A program made the position numbers and the translations under genes. Positions 16,642 through 25,122 of a DNA stretch of 50,836 bases are shown piece by piece; within the stretch, counting starts at the first letter, position 1; every line of letters begins with the position of its first letter. Below the pieces are notes generated by a model. That model made no database searches. It had not been told where the DNA came from and worked only from the letters and a program-made list of their open reading frames with translations. Origin of the DNA: an uncultured Bacteroidales bacterium. GTDB lineage: Bacteria; Bacteroidota; Bacteroidia; Bacteroidales; Muribaculaceae. The stretch lies in assembly GCA_902762385.1 (NCBI GenBank), contig CACWNQ010000017.1, positions 1-50,836 of the forward strand. Reading direction: 5' to 3'.

Positions 16642-17421
16642 ATAGAATTTTATGTCAACGGCGTGAGCTTCAAAATGATAAGGGTCACTGGTGGCACATT
16701 CATGATGGGCGCCAGTGATAGTGACAACGAGGCTTATAATAATGAACGGCCAGCACACCAAGTGACGCTGAGCAGTTACTACATTGGCCAGACTGAGGTG
16801 ACTCAGGAACTGTGGCAAGCATTGATGGGCGAGAATCCCAGTTACTTTGTTGAAAAAGAAATTTTTATTGACTGGGGCGAGCACTGGGGCGATTATATCA
16901 TATATTCTGAAAACTTTCAGCGTCCAGTGGAACAGGTCACATGGGACGATTGCCAGGAGTTTGTCGATGTGCTCAGCCTAATGACTGACAAGCATTTCCG
17001 TCTCCCTACCGAGGCTGAATGGGAATTTGCCGCACGTGGTGGCAACAAGTGCCAGGGATATAAGTATGCTGGCAGTAACAACATAGATGCCGTGGCTTGT
17101 TACGGAGGAAGAGAAGAAGACTGGACCCATGCTATATCGGCCACCCCACCTGACTCGGTTGCCATTAAGTTTCCTAACGAGCTTGGCCTCTATGATATGA
17201 GTGGCAACGTTGAAGAGTGGTGCCAAGATTGGTACGGAAATTATAGCGCAGAAGCACAAATCAATCCTATTGGACCAGCTTCGGGTTCTAGCCGCGTGTG
17301 CCGTGGAGGTTCGATTTGTAACGTTGCCAGAGCCTGTCGTACGACTAAACGTTCCTCGACTCCTACTAACCATGGCTCCCAATACATAGGTTTGCGCCTC
17401 GTTATGACCCTAGACGAATAA
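16642..17421 (+). pseudogene. Second SUMF1 domain, cut off by an in-frame stop
   Basis: Immediately after the TAA at 16639-16641 the same frame continues without a gap: EFYVNGVSFKMIRVTGGTFM, then IGQTEVTQELWQALMGENPSYF, FRLPTEAEWEFAARGG, MSGNVEEWCQDWYGNY, VCRGGSICNVARACR, ending IGLRLVMTLDE. The first residues match the linker before the first copy's SUMF1 domain (EYTVSGVNFKM). There is no signal peptide and no plausible promoter, only a GTG at 16663 or an ATG at 16675 inside the domain's first strand. It is best read as the second half of a two-domain gene split by one stop codon. Readthrough or an independent cytosolic product cannot be excluded. Confidence 0.7.
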
Positions 17422-17459
17422 CAAGGAAGAAACAGCCTGAACGGCTAATTTGAATAATA

Positions 17460-17508
17460 AAACTGGTCGCAGGTGAGCATGAAACGATGCCCCTGCGGCC
17501 AGTTTTTG
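17460..17508 (+). terminator. Terminator after the SUMF1 region
   Basis: AAACTGGTCGCAGG pairs with CCTGCGGCCAGTTT (one G-T), about 18-nt loop, followed by T4. Confidence 0.8.
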
Positions 17509-17547
17509 GTTCTAGAGAAATGAGGCTTGCGATTTATGGCCGTTTGT

Positions 17548-17579
17548 TTTGGCATTTTGAGTAATAATTTGTAACTTTG
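17548..17579 (+). promoter_or_regulatory. pruA promoter
   Basis: TTTG (17548-17551), a 20-bp spacer and TAACTTTG (17572-17579) lie 55 bp before the ATG at 17635. Confidence 0.7.
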
Positions 17580-17634
17580 CACGCACAACCATTACAGGAA
17601 CTTATCTATCTATAAAATATTAACAAAACTAATC

Positions 17635-19260
17635 ATGAACAATTCAATTATTAATTTTCCACTTCCAGCTAATGAGCCAGTAAAGGCTTATATGCCTGGA
17701 TCACCCGAGCGTGTAGCATTAGAGAAAGAACTTGAGCGCCAGAGCAAGCTGGTGGTAGAAATTCCTATCATCATTGGTGGCAAAGAGATTCGCACCGGCG
17801 ACATGGGCGAAGTTACTTGCCCACACGATCACCAGCACGTTATTGCCCGTTACCACAAGGTAGGCAAGAAAGAGGTTGAAATGGCTATTGAAGCTGCCAT
17901 GAAGGCTTGGAAAGAGTGGAGCTGCACTCCCTGGACAACCCGCGCCGCTATCGTGATGAAGATGGCTGAGCTGCTTGCTACCAAATACCGTCCCATCATG
18001 AATGCTGCCACAATGCTTGGCCAGAGCAAGAACTTCTTCCAGGCTGAGATTGACTCGGCTTGCGAGACTATCGACTTCTTCCGTTACAACGTGCACTATG
18101 CATCTAAGATATATGCCATGCAGCCTAAGGACGGTGTGGCACAACTCAATCACACCGAGTATCGCCCACTCGAGGGCTTTATCCTCGCTGTAACTCCATT
18201 TAACTTCACCTCTATCGCCAGCAACCTGTGCATGACTCCAGTTCTCATGGGTAATGTGGCATTGTGGAAACCATCGACTACTGCATTGCTGAGCAACTAT
18301 TACCTGATGCAGCTCTACAAAGAGGCTGGTTTGCCCGACGGCGTGGTTAACTTCCTGCCAGGCAGTGGCGCATTGATTGGCGAGGTTGCTACCGAATCGA
18401 AGTACTTCTCAGGAATCCACTTCACTGGTAGCACTGCAACCTTCAAGTCGCTGTGGAAACAAGCAAGCATGAATGTTGACAAGTACATTTCTTACCCACG
18501 TCTCGTAGGTGAGACTGGTGGTAAGGACTTCATCTTCGTTCACCCTAGTGCCGATCCTAAGGCGGTTGCCACTGCTGCCTTCTGCGGAGCTTATGAGTTC
18601 CAGGGCCAGAAGTGTTCGGCAGCATCGCGCATGTACATCCCCAAGAGCCTGTGGGCAGGTGTTCTCGAGGACATGAAGGCTATGGCAGCCGAGGTTAAGA
18701 TGGGCGACGTGATGGATCCAAGCAACTTCATCAATGCCGTTATCGACAAGGCTTCGTTTGACAAGGCTAAATCTTACATCGACTTCGCCAAGGAGGCTGA
18801 GGATGCCAAGATTGTGATGGGTGGCAACTGCGACTGCAGCAAGGGCTGGTTTGTAGAGCCAACAATCATCGAGACCAGCAATCCTCACTTCAAGTCGATG
18901 GAGGAGGAAATCTTCGCTCCTGTGCTCACTGTTTATCCCTACGACGATGAGAAGTGGGAAGAGGTTGTGAAAGAGTGTGACCAGACCTCGCCTTATGGCT
19001 TGACCGGTGCCGTATTCGGACGTTGCCGCATGGCAGTTGAGAAGATTACCGATGCTCTGCGCTACACAGCTGGTAACTTCTACATCAACGACAAGCCAAC
19101 AGGTGCTGTGGTAGGTATGCAGCCCTTCGGTGGTGCACGTGCCAGTGGTACCAACGACAAGGCAGGTGGCGAGTTCAACCTCATTCGCTGGATTATCCCA
19201 CGCGTAATTAAGGAGACTCTGGTATCGCCAACTGACTACCGCTACACTTATATGAAATAA
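17635..19260 (+). CDS. pruA: L-glutamate gamma-semialdehyde (P5C) dehydrogenase
   Basis: A 541-residue aldehyde dehydrogenase that oxidises glutamate-5-semialdehyde to glutamate with NAD. Landmarks are MAIEAAMKAWKEWSCTPW, EIDSACETIDFFRYNVHYA (typical of this subfamily), FILAVTPFNFTSIASNL, GNVALWKPSTTAL, GIHFTGSTATFKSLW, the general base in VGETGGKDFIFVH, the catalytic cysteine in FQGQKCSAASRMY and FAPVLTVYPYDD. The length fits single-domain P5C dehydrogenases. It completes arginine to glutamate with ArcA, ArgF and RocD. Own promoter upstream; arcA follows on the same strand after about 170 bp. Confidence 0.95.
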   Translation: MNNSIINFPLPANEPVKAYMPGSPERVALEKELERQSKLVVEIPIIIGGKEIRTGDMGEVTCPHDHQHVIARYHKVGKKEVEMAIEAAMKAWKEWSCTPWTTRAAIVMKMAELLATKYRPIMNAATMLGQSKNFFQAEIDSACETIDFFRYNVHYASKIYAMQPKDGVAQLNHTEYRPLEGFILAVTPFNFTSIASNLCMTPVLMGNVALWKPSTTALLSNYYLMQLYKEAGLPDGVVNFLPGSGALIGEVATESKYFSGIHFTGSTATFKSLWKQASMNVDKYISYPRLVGETGGKDFIFVHPSADPKAVATAAFCGAYEFQGQKCSAASRMYIPKSLWAGVLEDMKAMAAEVKMGDVMDPSNFINAVIDKASFDKAKSYIDFAKEAEDAKIVMGGNCDCSKGWFVEPTIIETSNPHFKSMEEEIFAPVLTVYPYDDEKWEEVVKECDQTSPYGLTGAVFGRCRMAVEKITDALRYTAGNFYINDKPTGAVVGMQPFGGARASGTNDKAGGEFNLIRWIIPRVIKETLVSPTDYRYTYMK

Positions 19261-19299
19261 GCGCTTTGCGCAGGTGTAGATGGTAGAGTTCCAAGAAAA

Positions 19300-19326
19300 T
19301 CTAGATGCTCTAGACTTTCTAGATGA
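19300..19326. repeat. TCTAGA micro-repeat before arcA
   Basis: TCTAGATGCTCTAGACTTTC followed by TAGATGA holds three TCTAGA-like units in 27 bp between pruA and arcA. No clear terminator or standard promoter is visible in 19261-19427; TACTTTTT near 19340 is only a weak -7 match. Confidence 0.5.
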
Positions 19327-19427
19327 CTGAATACTTATACTTTTTTCTATAAACAACTTATTTCAATCTCATGTTCCGCAACTGCTCATGTTGGAGTGGT
19401 TGCGGAGGTGGGAGAGAGAACCAATTT

Positions 19428-20675
19428 ATGGACAAGAAACAACTAAAACCTTGTGAGGTAAACGTTAGCTCCGAGACCGGCAGGCTCAGGGCCGTGCTGC
19501 TGCATCGCCCTGGTGTGGAGATTGAGCGCATGACTCCGCTCAATGCCAATGCCGCTCTCTATAGCGACATCCTCAACAAGCCCATCGTTGACGAGGAATA
19601 CCGCAATTTCAGTGGTGTGCTCGAGCGTTGGACACAGGTATATTATGTTCAAGATATCCTTGAGGAGCTGCTCAAGGATGAGGCTGTAAAGACCAAACTG
19701 CTTGCCGACAGCCTAAAGGGATGCAATCAAAAAACTGCGAAGGTAATTGACGAGATAGCAGGCAACGACCCCCAAAAGCTTGCTCAGGTGCTCATTGAGG
19801 GTTGTGAAGACCCCAAGTGGGACGGAGTGAGCGAGCATCGCTATCTGCTCAAGCCCCTATATAACTTGTTCTTCACTCGTGATGCTTCGTCGACGGTGTA
19901 TAATCGCGTGCTCATCAACTCAATGAGCTTTGAGGTGCGTGAGCGTGAGTCGCTGATTTATGAGGCGATTTTCAAGCATTTCTTTGGTGTTGATACCCTT
20001 AACGCTATGGCATGGAACCCCTATGCCCGCACCGAGGGTGGTGACGTGCAGATTGCCAGTCCCGATATGCTGTGCATAGGCCAGGGCATACGCACCAACC
20101 GCAAGGGCATTGAATACCTGGCACAGACCTTCGCTCGTGAGCGTGAGCATTTCACAATTGTGGCACAGGAGCTGCCCAAAGACCCTGAGTCGTTTATCCA
20201 TCTCGATATGGTGTTCACCTTCCTGGGCAAGCATCAGTGCATGGCATTTGAACCGATGCTGACAAAGAAAGGACTCTTTGCAGGCAAAGACACCACAATA
20301 ATAACTATCGACCATGGCAAGATAAGCTACAAGAGTGCTCCCAATATTGTGGATGCACTTAATGGCCTAGGATGGGAGATAGAGCCAGTGATTGGCGGTG
20401 GCAGTGATCCATGGACACAACTGCGTGAGCAGTGGCACAGTGGAGCCAACTTCTTCTCGCTGGGCGACGGTAAGATTCTGGGTTATCGCCGCAACACCCA
20501 CACAATCGAAGCGCTTGACCGAGCAGGCTTTGCCGTGCTTAATGCCGAGGACATCGTGAGTGGCAAGGTCAACATGAATGACTATGAGAAGTTTGTGGCA
20601 GCCTTCCCAGGCAGTGAGCTTCCTCGCGCTGGTGGCGGTGCGCGCTGCATGACAATGCCAATTTTGCGCGACTAA
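19428..20675 (+). CDS. arcA: Arginine deiminase
   Basis: A 415-residue cytosolic enzyme hydrolysing arginine to citrulline and ammonia, the entry to the pathway continued by ArgF and ArcC. LRAVLLHRPGVEIERMTP is near the start. The guanidino-modifying fold residues are visible: FTRDASSTV (usually FTRDP), ARTEGGDVQIAS (Glu), FIHLDMVFTFL (His and Asp) and the nucleophilic cysteine near the end in GGGARCMTMPIL. The start was set at the ATG at 19428 (MDKKQLKPCEVN). The in-frame ATG at 19371 would add a Cys/Gly/Arg-rich peptide unlike the family. No ArcD antiporter gene is in the window. Confidence 0.93.
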   Translation: MDKKQLKPCEVNVSSETGRLRAVLLHRPGVEIERMTPLNANAALYSDILNKPIVDEEYRNFSGVLERWTQVYYVQDILEELLKDEAVKTKLLADSLKGCNQKTAKVIDEIAGNDPQKLAQVLIEGCEDPKWDGVSEHRYLLKPLYNLFFTRDASSTVYNRVLINSMSFEVRERESLIYEAIFKHFFGVDTLNAMAWNPYARTEGGDVQIASPDMLCIGQGIRTNRKGIEYLAQTFAREREHFTIVAQELPKDPESFIHLDMVFTFLGKHQCMAFEPMLTKKGLFAGKDTTIITIDHGKISYKSAPNIVDALNGLGWEIEPVIGGGSDPWTQLREQWHSGANFFSLGDGKILGYRRNTHTIEALDRAGFAVLNAEDIVSGKVNMNDYEKFVAAFPGSELPRAGGGARCMTMPILRD

Positions 20676-20703
20676 GTTTTTTTAGTCGACAATTAAGGTC
20701 AAA

Positions 20704-20742
20704 AACACACCCGAGTCGCTATCAAAACGACTCGGGTGTGTT
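20704..20742. terminator. Bidirectional terminator between arcA and the 20762 gene
   Basis: A perfect 15-bp stem, AACACACCCGAGTCG / CGACTCGGGTGTGTT, with a 9-nt loop, between convergent genes. Confidence 0.9.
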
Positions 20743-20761
20743 GTATTATGATTAACGATAC

Positions 20762-21409
20762 TTATCTTCCTCTTGTGGCGATTTGGAACGAGCTCACGGT
20801 GTAGAGCTGGTCGCCGTTAGAGAAGCTGATGTTGAAGTCGGCAACTCCATTCTTGAGCTTGTTGGTTGCCACTACTTCGGCTTGATAGCGCACTGCCCTG
20901 CCAGGTCCAAGTTCACTCACGATAGCAGTGGGTGAGAGGTAGATTTGCTTGGTGCCCGATACGGTGATGACTGGAGCGATGTCATAAACATAGTCGTTGC
21001 CTATGTTGCGAATCTCAAAGATAAGCTTTGCGTGCTCGCTAGCATCGATGCTATTGTTGTTGATGCTCTCTACAAGGCGAATGTTCTCGATTATGATGTC
21101 GCTATAAGGGCTGTAGCTGTTGTTCTGACGATAGTCATCATAGTCGTAACCATTGTAATAGTCGCTAGTGCGGCTTTCCTTGGTGGTCTTAGGTGCAGTA
21201 GCTGCTGCGCCTACCACGCCACCAATCGCCATGCCGGCGAGACGGCCCACATTGCTGCCGCGCCATCCACCTGAGATGGCACCAATAGCCGAGCCAAACA
21301 TGCCACCTACCGAAGCACCTGTAGCTACTCCGTAGAACTGACTTGCCGACTCGCAGCTGCTCATCATTATTAATGCAGCACCCAAGGCTGCCATAAGTGT
21401 CTTTTTCAT
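20762..21409 (-). CDS. Glycine-zipper lipoprotein
   Basis: A 215-residue lipoprotein with the lipobox LIMMSSC near residue 19. Residues about 25-75 are a glycine zipper (GVATGASVGGMFGSAIGAIS, GRLAGMAIGGVVGAA), the small-residue pattern of helices that pack in membranes. A Tyr/Asn/Asp linker (YYNGYDYDDYRQNNSYSPY) follows. The C-terminal beta-sandwich-like domain (IIIENIRLVESINNNSIDAS..., LGPGRAVRYQAEVVAT) resembles domains that mediate extracellular contacts. It is divergent from the B12 operon and may be an envelope structural protein. Function is not known. Confidence 0.75.
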   Translation of the reverse strand: MKKTLMAALGAALIMMSSCESASQFYGVATGASVGGMFGSAIGAISGGWRGSNVGRLAGMAIGGVVGAAATAPKTTKESRTSDYYNGYDYDDYRQNNSYSPYSDIIIENIRLVESINNNSIDASEHAKLIFEIRNIGNDYVYDIAPVITVSGTKQIYLSPTAIVSELGPGRAVRYQAEVVATNKLKNGVADFNISFSNGDQLYTVSSFQIATRGR

Positions 21410-21609
21410 AATAATCTTATTAAATGAGTTGTAATATATTGCGTTATTAATTTTCGACTGCTAAATTACTAATAAACAAATTACGTGCCAAATTTATTAG
21501 ACAAATAACTCAAAAACATCGCCTAAAAGCAAATGTAACTGGATGATATCGAATATATGACACGAAAAACAATGTTAGGTTTAATTTATGAATATAAATC
21601 AAGTATAGT

Positions 21610-21640
21610 TTTGACAATGAGCAAAAAAGTATTACCTTTG
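21610..21640 (+). promoter_or_regulatory. Promoter of the cobalamin operon
   Basis: TTTG (21610-21613), a 19-bp spacer and TACCTTTG (21633-21640) come immediately before the riboswitch. Confidence 0.75.
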
Positions 21641-21644
21641 CAGC

Positions 21645-21829
21645 GCATTTTGGTGCTGTGCGGGCATTTATGCCCCACAGTTAAAAGGGAACCGGGTGAG
21701 AATCCTGGACAGACCACGCTGCTGTGTTTCCCGCTACCAAGTTGCAGCACACACTCTGCTATCGTCACTGTCAGTCATGATGGGAAGGCGGTGCTGCAAC
21801 GGGATAAGTCAGAAAACCTGCCACAATGC
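21645..21829 (+). promoter_or_regulatory. Cobalamin (AdoCbl) riboswitch
   Basis: The conserved core is easily read: AAAGGGAACCGGGTGAGAAT, CCTGGACAGACCACGCTGCT, GATGGGAAGGCGGTGC, then GCAACGGGATAAGTCAGAA and ACCTGCC (the B12 box region). The outer P1 stem pairs GCATTTTGG (21645-21653) with CCACAATGC (21821-21829), with one mismatch. The element lies between the promoter and the btuB ATG at 21865. ACTGAC just after P1 (21841-21846) is complementary to GTCAGT in the core (21770-21775). That pairing is a candidate switch; there is no poly-U terminator, so translational control is more likely. Confidence 0.93.
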
Positions 21830-21864
21830 ATTGATATTTAACTGACTAACGGGGTAAAAGAGTT

Positions 21865-23919
21865 ATGTTAAAACGCTTAACTATCACATTGTTGGCTATT
21901 GTTGCATGCTGCTTGGGCTCACAAGCTCAGGACGTTAACGATGTGACTCTAGGTCTTGACACTGTGCAGTATCTTGAGAATGTGGTGGTTTATGGCCGCA
22001 AGCCCTATGCCGAGGTAATCCCTGCCCAGACCCTTGCCGGCAAGAAACTGGAGGGCTTGAACAGTCACTCGATTGCCGATGCCATTCGCTACTTCTCGGG
22101 CGTGCAGGTGAAGGACTATGGTGGAGTGGGGGGCATCAAGACTATCGACATCCGCTCGATGGGAACCAACCACCTGGGAGTGTTCTACGACGGCATCCAA
22201 CTTGGCAATGCCCAGAATGGCCAAATCGACTTGGGCAAGTTCTCGCTCGACAACATCGAGGAGATATCGCTCTACAATGGTCAAAAGAGCGAAATATTCC
22301 AGCCAGCTCGCGACTTTGGTTCGGCCGGCACAGTCTACATCCGCACCCGTCGGCCCAAGTTCATGGGCAATAAGAACGACAACTTCAACGTGACCATGCG
22401 CACCGGCTCCTTTGGCCTCGCTAATCCAAGCCTGCGCTGGGAACATCGCTTTAAGCCCAATCTCACCATGTCGCTCAGTGCCGAGTACACTTACGCCACT
22501 GGCCAGTACCACTTTCGCTATCGCAAGAAGTTTAGCGACGGCACTATTGCCTGGGACACCACCGCCGTGCGCAAGAATGGCGATGTGCAGGCCTTCCGTG
22601 CCGAGGGAGCCATCTTTGGCACCCTTGATGATGGCAAGTGGAATGCCAAGTTCTACTACTACGACAGCGAGCGGGGCATCCCTGGCGCGATAGTCAATAA
22701 TGTGTGGATGAATTCGCAGCGTCAGTGGGACCGCAACTTCTTTGTGCAAGGTGGCTGGCAGCAGCGCCTGAGTGAGAAATTTGAGACGATGGTCAACGCC
22801 AAGTATGCGCGCGACTTCATGCACTACAACAATCCCGACACCACGTTGATGCTCATTGACAATAAGTTTTGGCAAGACGAGATTTACGTCTCAAGTGCTA
22901 ATAAATACACCATCATGCCCGACTGGGATGTGAATTTGAGCGTCGATTACAAGTGGAATTACCTCAACTCCACCCTTACAAATTTCTCATATCCTCAGCG
23001 CCACACCACTCTTGTGGCACTTGCCACAGCCCGCACCTGGCGCCGCTTCAAAACACAGGCGAGCTTGCTCTACACAATGATCAACGATCGCTATAAGACC
23101 GTTTATCAGGGCGAGACTATTGCCCATCACTCCAAGTGGATGCACAAGTTCACGCCAGCGGTATTTATGAACTATCAGCCTGTGCAGCGTTATGACTTCT
23201 ACTTAAGAGCATTCTACAAGCGCATCTTCCGCATGCCCACTTTCAACGACTTGTTCTACACCGACATGGGCAATGCCAACCTGCGGCCAGAGTATGCCAA
23301 TCAGTTCGATGTGGGCTTTTGGTATCAACGTCTGCGAGAGGAAGGCTTCTTCACTGGACTCAAATTCACTGCTGATGCTTACTATAACACCATTACCGAC
23401 AAGATTATCGCCGTGCCTAGTGGTAGAGGTCAGTACCGTTGGACAATGATGAACATAGGTAAGGTCAGGATTATAGGTGTTGACCTTAATGCTCGAGCCA
23501 CTATGCACATGGCACGAGACTTTAACGTTGACCTGAACCTCAGCTACACCTATCAGAAGGCTCGCGACTACAGCGATCCCGCAGACACTGGATTTGGTGG
23601 CACTTATAAAGGTCAAATCGCCTACATCCCCTGGCACAGCGGCAGTGTGGTGGGCCGTGCCACATGGCGTGACCTCGACGTGAACTACAGCTTCATTTAT
23701 GTGGGCGAGCGTTACAGCACAAGCTGCAACGAGCGTTCTTATCACCAACAGCCGTGGTATACACACGACTTGGGAGCCAGCTATACTTTCAATCTTGGGA
23801 AGACAAAGCTGAAAGTCGCCGCAGAGGTAAACAACCTGTTCAATCAGTATTACGACGTTATTATCAACTATCCTATGCCAGGCCGCAACTATAAGTTAAT
23901 CCTGAAATATGATTTTTAA
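21865..23919 (+). CDS. btuB: TonB-dependent cobalamin receptor (BtuB)
   Basis: A 684-residue outer membrane receptor. A signal peptide (about 1-21, ending SQAQ) is followed directly by a plug domain: LENVVVYGRKPYAEVIPAQT, HSIADAIRYFSGVQVKDYGG, IDIRSMGTNHLGVFYDGIQL, IEEISLYNG. A barrel of alternating strands ends in NYKLILKYDF, with a terminal aromatic residue as needed for barrel insertion. The carboxypeptidase-like domain of SusC-type receptors is absent, as in other B12 receptors. The substrate is assigned from the cobalamin riboswitch in its leader and the BtuG-like gene 3 bp downstream. It is the first gene of the operon. Confidence 0.92.
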   Translation: MLKRLTITLLAIVACCLGSQAQDVNDVTLGLDTVQYLENVVVYGRKPYAEVIPAQTLAGKKLEGLNSHSIADAIRYFSGVQVKDYGGVGGIKTIDIRSMGTNHLGVFYDGIQLGNAQNGQIDLGKFSLDNIEEISLYNGQKSEIFQPARDFGSAGTVYIRTRRPKFMGNKNDNFNVTMRTGSFGLANPSLRWEHRFKPNLTMSLSAEYTYATGQYHFRYRKKFSDGTIAWDTTAVRKNGDVQAFRAEGAIFGTLDDGKWNAKFYYYDSERGIPGAIVNNVWMNSQRQWDRNFFVQGGWQQRLSEKFETMVNAKYARDFMHYNNPDTTLMLIDNKFWQDEIYVSSANKYTIMPDWDVNLSVDYKWNYLNSTLTNFSYPQRHTTLVALATARTWRRFKTQASLLYTMINDRYKTVYQGETIAHHSKWMHKFTPAVFMNYQPVQRYDFYLRAFYKRIFRMPTFNDLFYTDMGNANLRPEYANQFDVGFWYQRLREEGFFTGLKFTADAYYNTITDKIIAVPSGRGQYRWTMMNIGKVRIIGVDLNARATMHMARDFNVDLNLSYTYQKARDYSDPADTGFGGTYKGQIAYIPWHSGSVVGRATWRDLDVNYSFIYVGERYSTSCNERSYHQQPWYTHDLGASYTFNLGKTKLKVAAEVNNLFNQYYDVIINYPMPGRNYKLILKYDF

Positions 23920-23922
23920 GCG

Positions 23923-25107
23923 ATGAAGACATCTTTTTACTATATAATCATTATCTCTTTTGCAATGGCATTGTTCAATTCATGTCGCGAAGACGAGGTT
24001 ATATATATCAAAGAGGTAGTTCCTGTGACACAGCCTGAATTTACCTCTGTTGAGGGATTCTATCTACTGAATGAGGGAGTCATGCAGCACGACTTGGCTT
24101 CGCTCGACTATTACAACTATGCCACAGGTGAATATATGCGCGATGTCTATACCGATGCCAATCCCACAGTTGTCATGGAACTGGGCGATGTGGGCAACGA
24201 CATTGGCATCTACGGCAGCAAGATGTATATGGTGATTAACTGCTCCGATAAGGTGGAGGTCGTTGACAAGCGCACAGTGAAGCGAATAGGGCAAATCGAC
24301 ATCCCAAATTGTCGCTACATCAAGTTCTATCAAGGTTATGCCTACGTGACAAGCTATGTGGGGCCGGTGGTGCTCGACGGAGAGGGCAGTGACGATGACG
24401 TGTATCAGCTCGGCGCGGTGTTCAAGGTAGATACCACTACACTGCAGGTAGTGGATAAGTGTGTTGTAGGCCGCCAGCCCGATGAACTCGATATTGTGGA
24501 TGGCAAGATATATGTCGCCAACTCAGGTGGTTATTCCCAAGGCGCAAAAATTGGCTACGAAAATACTGTCTCGGTGATTGACATTGAGACTTTCAAGGAG
24601 ATAGAGCGTATTCCCATTGCCATCAACCTGCTGGGCTGCAAATGCGACAGGCGCGGCATCCTGTGGGTGTCGTCGCGCGGCGACTATCACGTCACACCAA
24701 GTATGCTCTATGCCTACGACACCCAAAAACATCGCATGGTCAAGAGTTTTGACGTGCGCGTGGGCAATATGTGGCTTGACGGCGACTCGCTCTATGTGAT
24801 TAGCAAGGAGTGGAGCAGTCTGTCGCAGGGCTATGCCAATGGAACCTATGCTATTATCAACACAAAAACTTTAGAGGTTGTCAATGAGCAATTCATCACC
24901 GACGGCACCGATGCCCGAATCGTTCAGCCCTACGGCATCGCGGTGAACCCCATCACCAAAGACATCTATGTTACCGACGGTCTGAACTTTGTGCAGTTTG
25001 GATTCTTATACTGCTTTGGTCAGGACGGTGTGATGAAATGGAGGATAAGGGCAGGAAATATACCGGCCCACATTGTATTTTTAGGGGATAATATTAACGA
25101 ACAATAA
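23923..25107 (+). CDS. btuG: BtuG-like beta-propeller lipoprotein (DUF5074/YncE type)
   Basis: A 394-residue lipoprotein with the lipobox ALFNSC near residue 20, then a short spacer and repeated beta-propeller blades of YncE/YVTN style: KMYMVINCSDKVEVVDKRTV, GQPDEL-like GRQPDELDIVDGKIYVANSG, VSVIDIETFKEIERIPIAIN and GIAVNPITKDIYVTDGLN. In Bacteroides, BtuG proteins of this build sit on the cell surface, bind B12 tightly and pass it to BtuB. The position 3 bp after btuB behind a cobalamin riboswitch supports the same job here. The start is fixed by the tight spacing. Confidence 0.87.
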   Translation: MKTSFYYIIIISFAMALFNSCREDEVIYIKEVVPVTQPEFTSVEGFYLLNEGVMQHDLASLDYYNYATGEYMRDVYTDANPTVVMELGDVGNDIGIYGSKMYMVINCSDKVEVVDKRTVKRIGQIDIPNCRYIKFYQGYAYVTSYVGPVVLDGEGSDDDVYQLGAVFKVDTTTLQVVDKCVVGRQPDELDIVDGKIYVANSGGYSQGAKIGYENTVSVIDIETFKEIERIPIAINLLGCKCDRRGILWVSSRGDYHVTPSMLYAYDTQKHRMVKSFDVRVGNMWLDGDSLYVISKEWSSLSQGYANGTYAIINTKTLEVVNEQFITDGTDARIVQPYGIAVNPITKDIYVTDGLNFVQFGFLYCFGQDGVMKWRIRAGNIPAHIVFLGDNINEQ

Positions 25108-25122
25108 ACGATTATATAAATT

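Noticed and set aside
16642-17421. Independent cytosolic formylglycine-generating enzyme
   Set aside because: No start codon before the first conserved strand, no promoter, and direct frame continuity with the preceding secreted gene; the FGE cysteine pair is not clearly kept.
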